Source: SAR324 cluster bacterium (GTDB taxonomy: Bacteria > SAR324 > XYD2-FULL-50-16). From it: a DNA stretch of 49,074 bases. Under the pieces are notes generated by a model, which saw nothing but the letters and a program-made list of their open reading frames with translations, was not told the DNA's origin and ran no database searches. A program made the position numbers and the translations under genes. This document shows positions 15,825 to 24,737 of this stretch, one piece after another; the stretch's first letter is position 1, and each line of letters starts with the position of its first letter. The DNA lies in NCBI GenBank assembly GCA_028280735.1, contig JANQLH010000059.1, positions 1 through 49,074 on the forward strand. Reading direction: 5' to 3'.

Positions 15825-15857
15825 AGGGACAGACTGAACGGCTCGACAACTGTCCCT
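15825..15857 (-). terminator. 8-bp stem-loop after the YhhN-family gene
   Basis: AGGGACAG (15825-15832) and CTGTCCCT (15850-15857) are perfect complements around 17 bases, ten bases past the stop of the minus-strand YhhN gene. On that strand it is followed by TGTTCCT rather than a T run. It could terminate that gene or be a short dispersed repeat. Confidence 0.45.
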
Positions 15858-15867
15858 GTAAATGGGT

Positions 15868-16536
15868 TTATACTGCAGCTGTATAATGTGTACTTAAAGC
15901 AATTAGCAACTGACCCGAGAAGTAAAATGCCAGGCTGATTCTATTCAGCTTAAAAGGAAATCTAAACTTGTTAATAGCCAGTATCACATCCGAGACATAA
16001 AACAACAGCGCACCAACTGCCAAGTAACCTGCCTGTGTCGGGTTAAAAGCATCCGTTGCAAAAGTCAGCAGGGCGCAATTCACCATGAAGGCGATTATCA
16101 GCATGTAGAATAATGTTGGAATTTTCATCGTTCCCAATCCGGGATAAACCAGAATATAGATTCCCAAACTGATCAAGCCGATTACAGACGTTTCCAGCAA
16201 ACCAAATAACACATAGCCTCCAAAATCAAGAATCGCGATAGTATAAGCGACATGCCCAAGTAAGAACAGTACCAGACCTATTAAAAACGCCTTGGCTGAA
16301 TCGAACATTAACGCGATATCCCCACCGAGACTCAGGATCATCCCTAAAAGAATTATTGTTTTGTAAGTATAGTCGAGACTATTTGTAAAAAATGACAAAA
16401 CAATCACGATGATAATCAGTGACGTCGATAGAGGTTTGAAAAAGTAGATCTGTTTCTTTTGCTTAAAAAACTCTGCCTTTAAAAGGAGTGCCACGGAAAG
16501 AATCAAACACCCGACCAAAACAGGAATGACAGTCAT
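15868..16536 (-). CDS. YhhN-family (lysoplasmalogenase-like) membrane protein
   Basis: 222 residues with about eight membrane helices, typical for the YhhN/TMEM86 family. Conserved blocks are visible: YFFKPLSTSL near residue 35, LSLGGDIALMF, FLIGLVLFLLGHVAYTIA, GALLFYVSDVILAINKFRF and YFSGQLLIALS, including the two aspartates and the histidine seen in the family. The animal TMEM86 enzymes hydrolyse the vinyl-ether bond of lysoplasmalogens; the reaction of bacterial forms is less certain. Single gene, divergent from the sensor kinase at 16867. Confidence 0.85.
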   Translation of the reverse strand: MTVIPVLVGCLILSVALLLKAEFFKQKKQIYFFKPLSTSLIIIVIVLSFFTNSLDYTYKTIILLGMILSLGGDIALMFDSAKAFLIGLVLFLLGHVAYTIAILDFGGYVLFGLLETSVIGLISLGIYILVYPGLGTMKIPTLFYMLIIAFMVNCALLTFATDAFNPTQAGYLAVGALLFYVSDVILAINKFRFPFKLNRISLAFYFSGQLLIALSTHYTAAV

Positions 16537-16724
16537 AACCCTACCCTTTATTATTTTTTACACCGTTAAATTTTACCTATGATGACCATACCAATCCTCC
16601 TTTTTTGGAATGGTCAAAAATGAAAGACAATCTCTACAAAATCTTTAACCAGGATTTGAATTGCTTTTCCATTAGTAAGAGTGAACTTACTGTTTTGTCA
16701 ATTATTTGAATCTTGCTTGTTCCC

Positions 16725-16754
16725 TTGACGTAATGGCGGGTGACTCGATAGATT
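16725..16754 (+). promoter_or_regulatory. Predicted sigma-70-type promoter for the sensor kinase gene
   Basis: TTGACG (16725-16730) and TAGATT (16749-16754) are 18 bases apart; transcription from about 16761 would begin some 105 bases before the ATG at 16867. The -10 matches only four of six consensus positions. A small stem AGTAAG/CTTACT lies just upstream. Confidence 0.35.
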
Positions 16755-16866
16755 TTATCACTCGTTTATAAGCTTTATCCTTTTGAAACACTCCTGGGAC
16801 AATCTTGTTTCATGTCTTATTATCTTTGACTTCACAGGCTGGATTTCAATCAATTGTGACAGTGAC

Positions 16867-19686
16867 ATGAAAATGCCTCCGAATTTAAAAAAAATATTTC
16901 AAATTATCGTGTTACTGGCACTAACCACCAGTTGCTTCGTTAAGGCCAGTTTTGCGGAGGTAGCTCAGTCACCCGGGTTAAATGCCGACAACATCACATT
17001 GCAACTGAGATGGTATCACCAATTTCAGTTCGCCGGTTATTACGCAGCCAAAGAAAAAGGTTTTTATGAAGAAGCCGGGCTTGAGGTGGACATTAAAGAA
17101 GGAGGTTTAGATATTGATACTGTCGAGGAGGTTGTTGAAAACCGTGCCCAATATGGAGTCACCAACAGCGAAATTTTGCTGCATCGTCTGAATGGAAAAC
17201 CCTTGGTCGTGCTGGCCGCCATTCTCCAACACTCCCCTCTTGTTTTACTCACATCCAGGGTAGGTGAGATCACCAATCCCCAGGACCTTGTCAACCGGAC
17301 AGTGATGATGTCCCTGCAAAGCAGGGACATAGAATTACACGCCATGTTTCGCAGCGAGGGCGTCTCATTAAATCAACTGAATATTGTGGACCAGCCGATC
17401 AAATACCATGATTATTTAGACACCAACTTGGATGCTATCAGTGCTTACATAACAAACGAACCATTTTTTCTGATGCTTGAAAACAAGCCTTATTCCGTCA
17501 TTAAACCAGCCAGTTATGGTATCGATTTTTACGGGGATTGTCTTTTTACATCCGAGAAGGAAAGCGATGATAATCCCGATCGTGTTGAGGCGTTCAAGGC
17601 TGCCAGCATTAAAGGGTGGCATTATGCCCTTCATCATCCTGATGAATTAATCCATATCATCAGAACCAAGTATAATTCCGGCAAAAGTGTCGAACACCTT
17701 CGTTACGAAGCAAAAGCGATCAAAAAACTCATCCTGCCGGATCTTGTTGAAATCGGGCATATGAACAAGGGTCGGTGGGCATCCATTGCCGATGTGTTTA
17801 TGCAGTTCGATATGATTCCTTATGATTATGATATGGAAGGTTTTATTTATCAGCCTGTTGCTTCGAAAGAGTCACGACGGTGGAAATGGCTTTCCAGAAT
17901 CATGTTCCTGATATTGTTGGCAGTCGGATTTGTCGCTGTGACATTGTATGTTTTCAATAAACGATTACAAAGGGAGATAAAGGATAGGAAGCTCTCCGAA
18001 ACCGCTTACAGGGAAAGTGAAGCAAAATTCAGATTGCTGATTGACAACGCGGAACTCCTGGTCACGATTGTTGATCGTGACGGTAACATTTTGTTGGTGA
18101 ACAACAAAATGGCTGAATACCATGGTGACAGCAAAGAAGCTTTGGAAAACAGAAGGTTCCACGATCTGCATATGGAAGATGAAGCCGATGTCTACATGGC
18201 TAGAATTCGGGAGGTGATCGATTCCGAAGAAAGCCGGATTTACGAAGACATCGTCAAATTTGCATTCGGTTCCAAATGGTTGATCACAAACGTACAACCT
18301 TTAAGAAACATTCATGATAAGGTATATGCCGCCCAGCTTATCTCCCAGGATATTACCGAAATAAAACGGGCTGAGGATAATCTTAGGGAGAGCGAAGAAA
18401 GATATAGGGCTGTTTCGGAAATCACTTCAGACTTTGCTTATGCTTATGAAGTATTGGAGGAAGGCGAACTAAAGTTCCAATGGGTGACTGACGCCATATT
18501 TGAAATCACCGGCTACACGCAAAATGAAATCAGCAGTTTAAAAGGCCGTTGGAATTCACTCATTCATCCGGAAGACTTGCAACTCATAGATCAGCAATTG
18601 AATGACTTGATGACAATACACTCGGGAGTCGTTGAGTACAGGATTATTAAAAAGGATGGATCGATCGTCTGGCTGCGGGATCAAGCAAAATTGGCATTTT
18701 ATAGTGATGCAAAAAGAATTTACGGAGCCATCAAAGACATTTCCGAAAGTAAACGGACCAAGGAAGCACTCCAGCTTGCATATTTCGACCTGGAACAAAG
18801 AGTACAACAACGGACTGCCGAATTGAATGACAGCAATAAAATGTTGAGAGAGGAAATCAGAAGCAGGCAGGAAATGGAAGAAAAGCTGATCTTTGCCAAA
18901 AGACATGCCGAACAGGCAAATCGCGCCAAAACGGAGTTTCTGGCCAATGTGTCTCATGAACTCAGGACACCTATGCATCATATTTTAAACTATTCAAAAT
19001 ATGGCATGACCAAGTTTCATAAAACAACCCAGGATAAATTGCTCCACTACTTCACACAGATTCGAAAAACAGGCGATCGGCTAATGTTGCTGCTGAACGA
19101 CCTTTTGGACCTTTCAAAGATGGAAACAGGCAACATCAACTTTGCCATTGATGAGATCGATCTTTATGTCCTGGTCAGCGAGCGTGTCTCAGAACTCCAA
19201 ACCCTGCTCGATAAAAAAGACTTAAAAGTTGATCTCAAAGAATCCAAAGTCAATACCAGGTTGGAATGTGATCCCAATAAAATTGGCCAGGTAATTCAAA
19301 ACCTCATGTCCAATGCTATTAAGTTCACACCGGAGGGAAAGAAAATATCCATTCGCTTTGAGCCCTCGGTACTCTCAATTGCCACATTGCAAAACACATC
19401 CGAGGTGGTTTCCGCTGTATCCATATTTTTCGGCGACCAGGGTATCGGTATTCCGGAGAGAGAACTGGAAACCGTTTTCGACAAGTTTGTTCAAAGCAGT
19501 AAAACCCGGACAGGAGCCGGAGGAACCGGGCTGGGGCTATCAATCAGCAAAGAGATTGTAGAAGCACATGGCGGTGTTATTTACGCTGAGAACAATGCAG
19601 ACGGAGGAGCAACGTTTACCTTTACCCTGCCTTATAAACAAAACAAAATAAGATCCAAGAACCGTCAATCATCAAATCAAAACTGA
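16867..19686 (+). CDS. Membrane sensor histidine kinase with NMT1/THI5-like periplasmic domain and two PAS domains
   Basis: 939 residues from ATG 16867; the frame is open to a TTG at 16783, but only the ATG is followed directly by a signal peptide (KKIFQIIVLLALTTSCF, cut near ASFA). Residues about 45-325 resemble NMT1/THI5 pyrimidine-precursor-binding proteins: NITLQLRWYHQFQFAGYYAA and FYEEAGLEVDIKEGG. A membrane helix (about 341-362) follows, then PAS 1 (383-500), PAS 2 (508-630), a coiled coil, HisKA with H697 in ANVSHELRTPM, and an HATPase domain with NLMSNAIKFTPEG, GDQGIGIPE and GTGLGLSIS. It should sense a periplasmic solute and phosphorylate a separate regulator, since there is no receiver domain. 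No receiver gene is adjacent. Confidence 0.9.
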   Translation: MKMPPNLKKIFQIIVLLALTTSCFVKASFAEVAQSPGLNADNITLQLRWYHQFQFAGYYAAKEKGFYEEAGLEVDIKEGGLDIDTVEEVVENRAQYGVTNSEILLHRLNGKPLVVLAAILQHSPLVLLTSRVGEITNPQDLVNRTVMMSLQSRDIELHAMFRSEGVSLNQLNIVDQPIKYHDYLDTNLDAISAYITNEPFFLMLENKPYSVIKPASYGIDFYGDCLFTSEKESDDNPDRVEAFKAASIKGWHYALHHPDELIHIIRTKYNSGKSVEHLRYEAKAIKKLILPDLVEIGHMNKGRWASIADVFMQFDMIPYDYDMEGFIYQPVASKESRRWKWLSRIMFLILLAVGFVAVTLYVFNKRLQREIKDRKLSETAYRESEAKFRLLIDNAELLVTIVDRDGNILLVNNKMAEYHGDSKEALENRRFHDLHMEDEADVYMARIREVIDSEESRIYEDIVKFAFGSKWLITNVQPLRNIHDKVYAAQLISQDITEIKRAEDNLRESEERYRAVSEITSDFAYAYEVLEEGELKFQWVTDAIFEITGYTQNEISSLKGRWNSLIHPEDLQLIDQQLNDLMTIHSGVVEYRIIKKDGSIVWLRDQAKLAFYSDAKRIYGAIKDISESKRTKEALQLAYFDLEQRVQQRTAELNDSNKMLREEIRSRQEMEEKLIFAKRHAEQANRAKTEFLANVSHELRTPMHHILNYSKYGMTKFHKTTQDKLLHYFTQIRKTGDRLMLLLNDLLDLSKMETGNINFAIDEIDLYVLVSERVSELQTLLDKKDLKVDLKESKVNTRLECDPNKIGQVIQNLMSNAIKFTPEGKKISIRFEPSVLSIATLQNTSEVVSAVSIFFGDQGIGIPERELETVFDKFVQSSKTRTGAGGTGLGLSISKEIVEAHGGVIYAENNADGGATFTFTLPYKQNKIRSKNRQSSNQN

Positions 19687-19857
19687 ACCTTCATTTGGTT
19701 TCAAAGCTTGAAGTCCAATCTGCAATTCTGTAGAATAGCTTCAATCTGAGCCTCGCAGCAAACTTGGCAAGATCCGTGTTAGCGACTGGTTGGAATAATT
19801 TTTGAAGAATGAAATCCAGGGGAATCACCGCTACAAAGCTTTGTCAGATCTGATTAA

Positions 19858-20245
19858 CAGACTGTGTCATAATAAGAATTTAGGTGATTATGGGCAGATT
19901 TTGATTCTGCGTCATTCCGATCGATGCTGCAAGCTTCGCATCTCATGACTCGGATTCCACTTGCAACTAATTGAAATAATTAATGGACCCCGGATCAACA
20001 GACTGTATCGTAATGAAAAAATCTATGATTTTTCCATGAACCGTAGGATGGGTAACGTAGTTACCCATCGGGTGGGTTGTGATCAAAAGCCATATATATA
20101 AAGAGTTGAAGGGTAACAAGTTACCCATCCTACATTCTGCCCACGATTTCAGAATGTTACACGATAGATTCCGGGTCGAGCCCGAAATGACAGAGCTTTA
20201 AAATCATCGCATGATATGCACATTGTATAGCTGTGACACAGTCTG
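19858..20245. mobile_element. Possible non-coding inverted-repeat element
   Basis: CAGACTGTGTCA (19858-19869) and its exact reverse complement TGACACAGTCTG (20234-20245) bound 388 bases with no ORF. A third copy in direct orientation, CAGACTGTATCG, lies inside at 19999-20010. This could be a MITE, or two overlapping ones, or the remains of a decayed insertion sequence. No target duplication was found. Confidence 0.4.
20043..20133. repeat. REP-like unit with 14-bp perfect inverted ends
   Basis: GTAGGATGGGTAAC (20043-20056) and GTTACCCATCCTAC (20120-20133) are exact complements. Each arm also forms its own palindrome with neighbouring bases (GGGTAACGTAGTTACCC at 20050-20066 and GGGTAACAAGTTACCC at 20111-20126). 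Nested palindromes of this sort are usual for REP/BIME-like repeats moved by single-strand transposases. Confidence 0.6.
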
Positions 20246-20361
20246 AAAGTCTGTTTCACACTGGCAGGTCGAAGAACACTGTCATTGTTATACAAACTAT
20301 CAATTTTTTGGTTTTCATGGCATAATCAATCATTTACTAAATCTATATCCAAAGGCAGATT

Positions 20362-20889
20362 ATGGATCTAAAACAATATTCAAAAAAAGACATCATTCTC
20401 TCTGCACTAAAAAGTGAAATAGATTCGGAAAAAACTTACCTGGAACTGGCAAAGCGGGTAAAAAACATTATGTTGGCTGACCGCCTGAAATTCCTTGCCC
20501 AGGAAGAGAAAAATCACGCTATTTTTTTGAGAGATCTGTTCAAGGCCGAATTTCCCGGGGAACAAGCCAAGGTTCCGGAAAGTGGGGTGATACCTTTGCC
20601 GGAAATTGACATTGACAACGAGTCTATCGCCATGAGTGATCTGCTGGATCAAGCCAAAGACAATGAAAATGTAGCCGCCTCGTTTTATGCTTCGATGATT
20701 TCTATATTTTCCGACAGCGAACAACAATCACCTGAAACCCAACAAAGGCTGGCTAAAGTGCGCGATAGTCTGTTGTACCTGGCAACCATGGAAACCGGTC
20801 ATGCCAGAATTTTAGAGACCGAGGCCGAACACGCCAGGCAAAATGAGCACGATACCATGGAATGGGAAATGATTCATGTAGGCCCATAA
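20362..20889 (+). CDS. Ferritin-like (rubrerythrin-type) diiron protein
   Basis: 175 residues, four-helix bundle. Helix 1 has KSEIDSEKTYLELAKRV, helix 2 has LKFLAQEEKNHAIFLRDLF with the EExxH metal motif, and the C-terminal half has DNENVAASFYASMI and LLYLATMETGHARILETE with a second ExxH. The carboxylates and histidines fit a diiron centre. There is no rubredoxin tail with CxxC pairs, so it is not a classical rubrerythrin. Likely roles are peroxide reduction or iron handling. A DUF1499 lipoprotein gene follows after 32 bases on the same strand. Confidence 0.82.
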   Translation: MDLKQYSKKDIILSALKSEIDSEKTYLELAKRVKNIMLADRLKFLAQEEKNHAIFLRDLFKAEFPGEQAKVPESGVIPLPEIDIDNESIAMSDLLDQAKDNENVAASFYASMISIFSDSEQQSPETQQRLAKVRDSLLYLATMETGHARILETEAEHARQNEHDTMEWEMIHVGP

Positions 20890-20921
20890 TTCATTAAATT
20901 TCACAATTTTGACTCTTTTTT

Positions 20922-21374
20922 ATGAAATCAAGATCAACATGGTTTATGGCAACTCTTCTGATTACTTTTTTAAGTGCGGGCTGCTCTGTCAATGATGCGT
21001 TGACTGGTATCAAGGATGGACAATTACCGGAATGTCCGTCCTCACCAAATTGCGTTTCCACTCAATCGCAGCAAGCGGACAAAAAGATGTCTTCCCTTCC
21101 GTTTTTTGGGGATAGGGAATCTTCAAAACAGAAAATCCTGGTAATAGTCAATGCAATGAGTAGAAGCAGGATTATATCTGAGACCGCCGACTATGTGCAT
21201 GTGGAATTCCGTTCGGCACTATTTCGTTTTGTGGACGATGTGGAGTTTTTTTTTGATGAGCAGTCGAAGGCAGTTCATTTTCGATCCGCATCCAGAACCG
21301 GCTACTCGGATATGGGAGTTAACCGGAAGCGGATGTCGGAAATATCAAAACGTTATTTGGAAGGATCAAACTAA
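20922..21374 (+). CDS. DUF1499-family lipoprotein
   Basis: 150 residues. The signal peptide ends in the lipobox LSAGC, cysteine 22. The mature protein carries the DUF1499 marks: LPECPSSPNCVSTQSQ with two cysteines near the start, then TADYVHVEFRSALFRFVDDV and FRSASRTGYSDMGVNRKRM near the end. Function unknown; the family is widespread in proteobacteria and plants. No clear Shine-Dalgarno precedes its ATG, so translation may be coupled to the ferritin-like gene upstream. Its end is eight bases from the end of the convergent PhoH gene. Confidence 0.85.
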   Translation: MKSRSTWFMATLLITFLSAGCSVNDALTGIKDGQLPECPSSPNCVSTQSQQADKKMSSLPFFGDRESSKQKILVIVNAMSRSRIISETADYVHVEFRSALFRFVDDVEFFFDEQSKAVHFRSASRTGYSDMGVNRKRMSEISKRYLEGSN

Positions 21375-21382
21375 TCGCACAG

Positions 21383-22708
21383 CTATAACAGGTCGCTGGC
21401 TATTTCGGCCAACTCGGAGCGTTCCCCTTTTTCCAGGTTGATGTGGGCATATAGTTTTTGTCCTTTCATCTTTTCAATCAAATAGCTTAATCCGTTGGTA
21501 TGGCTATCCAGATATGGGTGATCGATTTGAAAGACATCACCGGTGAAAACAATTTTTGTCCCTTCACCGGCCCTTGTTATGATGGTTTTAACCTCATGGG
21601 GAGTTAGGTTCTGGGCTTCATCCACAATAAAGAAAACCTTCACCAGCGATCTTCCCCGGATATAGGACAACGCGGAAATCACCAGTTTTTCCTCTTCCAG
21701 CAATTGTGTGATATTTTTTGCTTTGCTTTCCTTTTCTTCCATCATTTGCATCACGCCCAGGTTGTCATAGAGGGGGTTCATGTAAGGGTCAAGTTTTGAT
21801 TGAATATCCCCTGGAAGGAAACCAATATCCTTGTTGCTTAACGGCACCACAGGTCTTGCCATGAAAATCTGTCGATAATGCCGTCTCTCTTGCAAGGCTG
21901 CTGCAAGGGCCAACAACGTTTTTCCCGTACCCGCCTTCCCTGAAACTGTCACAAGCTGGATGTTCTTATTTAAAAGGGCATCCAGGGCAAAAGTCTGTTC
22001 CACATTACGTGGCTTGATTTTATATGCCGTCGGCTTTTCCACTCTTCTGACCTGGTTGCTCTCTCCATCAAACATTCCCAGGGCCGATTGGGTGCCGTTG
22101 CGTAAAATCAAGTATTCATTCGGGTTCAGCTTGGTACCGTTCTTGAGTGCATCCGCATCAAAATAAGCAACACAATTGAAGAGCTGTTCAAATAATCCGC
22201 TATCAATGTTTTCAAAAGTGCGATGGCCGTTGTACAAGGTTGCAATATCGCGAACCTGATCGTTGCGATAGTTTTCTGCCTTTAATCCGACTGATTTGGC
22301 CTTCATTCTTAAATTTACATCTTTTGAGATCAAAATAACGTTTTTTGAGGTGTGCTCCTTGGAAAGGTGATACGCGATGTTTAATATTCTGTGATCGTTT
22401 TTGTTTGGAGAAAAGCTTTGGACCAAATCTTCATGAATTTCCCTATCCAAGGAAATAGTGATTTTTCCAAGCCCCTTACCTATCTTTATTCCACCATTGA
22501 AAATGTTATCTCCACTGAGCGAATCAAGTGAACGGGTAAACTCCCTGGCATGAAAATTAATTGACTCATTTCCCTTTTTAAACTGATCCAGTTCTTCCAA
22601 AACCGGGATCGGCAATGAAATGTCAGATGTCTTGAACTGATGGATACACTTACTATCGTGAAGTATTACATTGGTATCCAATACCATCAGGTTCTTCTTT
22701 CTTGGCAT
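21383..22708 (-). CDS. PIN-PhoH family ATPase/ribonuclease
   Basis: 441 residues: an N-terminal PIN domain (LMVLDTNVILHD near residue 8, IPVLEELDQFK, LISKDVNLRMKA) and a C-terminal PhoH domain (about 235-441) with Walker A VSGKAGTGKTLLALAAA, Walker B VFFIVDEAQNLT and sensor-like IVFTGDVFQID. This is the PhoH2/YlaK arrangement; members unwind and cut RNA using ATP. It is a complete protein of usual length. Despite the name there is no direct evidence of a phosphate role. Single gene with a 303-base upstream gap. Confidence 0.92.
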   Translation of the reverse strand: MPRKKNLMVLDTNVILHDSKCIHQFKTSDISLPIPVLEELDQFKKGNESINFHAREFTRSLDSLSGDNIFNGGIKIGKGLGKITISLDREIHEDLVQSFSPNKNDHRILNIAYHLSKEHTSKNVILISKDVNLRMKAKSVGLKAENYRNDQVRDIATLYNGHRTFENIDSGLFEQLFNCVAYFDADALKNGTKLNPNEYLILRNGTQSALGMFDGESNQVRRVEKPTAYKIKPRNVEQTFALDALLNKNIQLVTVSGKAGTGKTLLALAAALQERRHYRQIFMARPVVPLSNKDIGFLPGDIQSKLDPYMNPLYDNLGVMQMMEEKESKAKNITQLLEEEKLVISALSYIRGRSLVKVFFIVDEAQNLTPHEVKTIITRAGEGTKIVFTGDVFQIDHPYLDSHTNGLSYLIEKMKGQKLYAHINLEKGERSELAEIASDLL

Positions 22709-23011
22709 AATCGTTCCGTTGAAAAACGTTTATTAAAAAAACACGACCGAAAAAAAAGACTGTGAGAATTCTAAAACAAGATGGAAAAAAACAAGTGGAA
22801 AAAGACAACAAAGGACCGCAAAACCGAGGCGCTGTCTGACACAGGCTGGATGGAATTTGGTGAAGGGTTAAGTAAATCAGCTTAGTGTTCTTCAAAGTAT
22901 TTAGACCTTACTTTGCGCAATTAACAATTCGAACACGTTGATTTCACGGCAAAGCACCGGAACGTTTGATTCAGGTGTCGACTACACCGTACACTATAAT
23001 ATTTAAAAATG
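22709..23011. other. 303-bp gap upstream of PhoH, with a possible small ORF
   Basis: The promoter of the PhoH gene must lie here. On the plus strand a 34-codon frame (22781-22885) reads MEKNKWKKTTKDRKTEALSD and ends in SKSA; it is very hydrophilic and has no clear ribosome site, so I rate it doubtful. Confidence 0.3.
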
Positions 23012-23770
23012 CTAGATATTCTGCAAACTTTTGATTTTTTTCTCCACTCTGTCTAAAACGTCTGAAAACATTGACTCATTCCTCTGGGACAAGCTTTTAA
23101 ACAACCAGACAACTCGAACTTTATCAGGCACATCGTTAGGGAGCCAGGAAACGGTTTTAAGTGAAAGCAGTTTGCAATAGATGTCTCCTATCAATACCTC
23201 ATCATATTCTGGCGGAAATTTTACAGAAATATACATGCTGTCTAAAAGGTCATTCACTCCGGAAGGCAGGGCAAATTCGCAAAATGCACTACCCATACTC
23301 AGATTGATAACATCTGCATTGATATTTTGAGATTCCGTATGAATGACGGCACGGGTACCCGGAATACTGTATCGCTGTTGTTCCCTCATTTGCCGGGGAT
23401 CAAACACTTCATCGATCTTGTTTCGAAGTTTTACGGATGAAAAAGGCGCCACAAGATAGTGTTGAATTCCGTGTCTTCGTATCTCTGTAATATGCAGGTC
23501 GGAAGAGGTCGAAGTAAAAATGATGAACGGAATATTCTTTCCCTTTTCCGATTCTTTAAACTGTTGAAACAGTTCGTGCCCTTCACAATCCCTTAATATA
23601 TAGGCACTTAAAATGATATCAATCTTTTCCGCTTCAACCAGTTGTATTGCCTGCTTGCCTGATGAAGCTTCCAATGGAGTTATATCGTCTAACTCGGCCA
23701 ACACAAAACCCTTAATTAGGTTTCGAATAACTCTTGAATCATGAATGATAAGTAATTTTCTTGAGTTCAT
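23012..23770 (-). CDS. Pseudo-receiver domain fused to a PilZ-like domain
   Basis: 252 residues. Residues 1-118 have the receiver fold (KLLIIHDSRVIRNLIKGFVL at the start, IPFIIFTSTSSD at strand 4, HYLVAPFSS at strand 5). Key residues are changed: the acidic pair is H10-D11, the phosphorylatable aspartate of strand 3 is A56 in DIILSAYIL, and the conserved lysine is A109. It should not be phosphorylated in the usual way. Residues about 128-235 resemble a PilZ domain (RYSIPGTRAVI, VINLSMGSAF, KFPPEYDEVLIGDIYC), but the RxxxR and D/NxSxxG motifs are imperfect, so c-di-GMP binding is uncertain. It may act through protein contacts. The gene is single, between PhoH and iorB. Confidence 0.72.
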   Translation of the reverse strand: MNSRKLLIIHDSRVIRNLIKGFVLAELDDITPLEASSGKQAIQLVEAEKIDIILSAYILRDCEGHELFQQFKESEKGKNIPFIIFTSTSSDLHITEIRRHGIQHYLVAPFSSVKLRNKIDEVFDPRQMREQQRYSIPGTRAVIHTESQNINADVINLSMGSAFCEFALPSGVNDLLDSMYISVKFPPEYDEVLIGDIYCKLLSLKTVSWLPNDVPDKVRVVWLFKSLSQRNESMFSDVLDRVEKKIKSLQNI

Positions 23771-24121
23771 ATTGAGGATAAAGATTAGGATTAGGGATTG
23801 TTCTAAGCAGTTCAGGAAGTCCGGAAATTATTCATACGATTTGATGGCAAATTCTAACAAATGATATAGCGATTATCTATAGTACCATTTACAAATCGTA
23901 TCATATCCTGAATGAATACTCACTAATTACATTATGGCTTCTTGTTCTTTTGACGATCGAAATGGACAAAAAAAACACATCCACGTTAAGAACACAACTA
24001 TCCAATAGGCAATGTGTACCGCTCAATTTCCAACAAATGATACCCTGAATCCCCCGCGAGCAGGTTTTCGATATGGATTGGGCAAGATTGTCCGGCCTTG
24101 ATCTTCAAGACAGGCGTTGCA
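23771..24121. other. 351-bp gap between iorB and the pseudo-receiver gene
   Basis: It holds the promoter region of the pseudo-receiver gene. A minus-strand frame (23998-24180) overlaps the end of iorB and reads protein-like in its last 40 codons (LKIKAGQSCPIHIENLLAGD), but it has no independent start outside iorB. It might be a remnant of a small gene. Confidence 0.35.
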
Positions 24122-24691
24122 TCAAAGGCTTTCAAAAAGCTGCAGATTTTTCTCCAAAACACTCCCCTGCAACAGATCATTCATTGCTTGTTTGTAATGC
24201 TCGGTTTTGATGCCGGGGATTAGATTATTTTTGCTGATAGTTGCCAGGACGGCGATATTTTGCATTCTCGCATCTGCCAGCTCCCCTGCGGATACCTTGA
24301 ATTCTTTAATACCTCGTGCTGCACAGGTTTCGGAAACCAGCAACTCATCTACTTCCGAAGCCTGGTTCAACCTGGTTTCCAGCGGTTGTTGCACGGTATT
24401 GTAGTAAACCAGCGTCCCGTTATTTTTAAGAGCGTCATTCATACCCCTTAAGGCCTCATGCCGCTCCAGTGCAACCACCAGGTCTGCTTCTCCTTTGGGA
24501 ATTAAAGGGGTTCTGGCTTTTTTACCTATTCTGACACGGGAAATCACAATTCCTCCTCTTTGAGCCAGTCCATGCGTATCCACGCCTTTCACCGGCAACC
24601 CTGCATGATCCGCGGCCCTTAAAACAACTTCACTGATCAACCCGATTCCCTGTCCGCCTACTCCTGTCAGAAAAACATCAAATGATTCCAT
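24122..24691 (-). CDS. iorB: Indolepyruvate:ferredoxin oxidoreductase beta subunit
   Basis: 189 residues, the usual size for IorB. It starts with DVFLTGVGGQGIGLISEVVL, the glycine-rich motif of the gamma-like domain of 2-oxoacid oxidoreductases, then GVDTHGLAQRGGIVISRVRIG and KGEADLVVALERHEALRGM. Together with IorA it oxidatively decarboxylates aryl pyruvates (from Trp, Phe, Tyr) to aryl-acetyl-CoA and reduces ferredoxin; the enzyme is oxygen-sensitive and cytoplasmic. It is downstream of iorA by 46 bases and surely in one operon. Confidence 0.92.
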   Translation of the reverse strand: MESFDVFLTGVGGQGIGLISEVVLRAADHAGLPVKGVDTHGLAQRGGIVISRVRIGKKARTPLIPKGEADLVVALERHEALRGMNDALKNNGTLVYYNTVQQPLETRLNQASEVDELLVSETCAARGIKEFKVSAGELADARMQNIAVLATISKNNLIPGIKTEHYKQAMNDLLQGSVLEKNLQLFESL

Positions 24692-24737
24692 TCACCACTC
24701 CAACTAAAATTTGTAATAAGATCAGGCTTGACCGGTT

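Larger units (their letters stand above)
19687..20361. other. 675-bp repeat-rich intergenic region
   Basis: No gene. It contains a set of CAGACTGTRTCR-type boxes (19858-19869, 19999-20010, and inverted at 20234-20245) and a 91-base inverted-repeat unit at 20043-20133. A phrase like TCCGGGTCGAGCCCGAAATGA follows at about 20168. The whole looks like one or more nested non-coding repeats lying between the kinase gene and the ferritin-like gene. Confidence 0.6.

Noticed and set aside
18556-18981. 141-codon minus-strand open frame
   Set aside because: Antisense to the PAS kinase gene, without recognisable motifs.
23998-24180. 60-codon frame overlapping the iorB end
   Set aside because: The last 40 codons look protein-like but the only start lies inside iorB and there is no ribosome site; kept as a note only.
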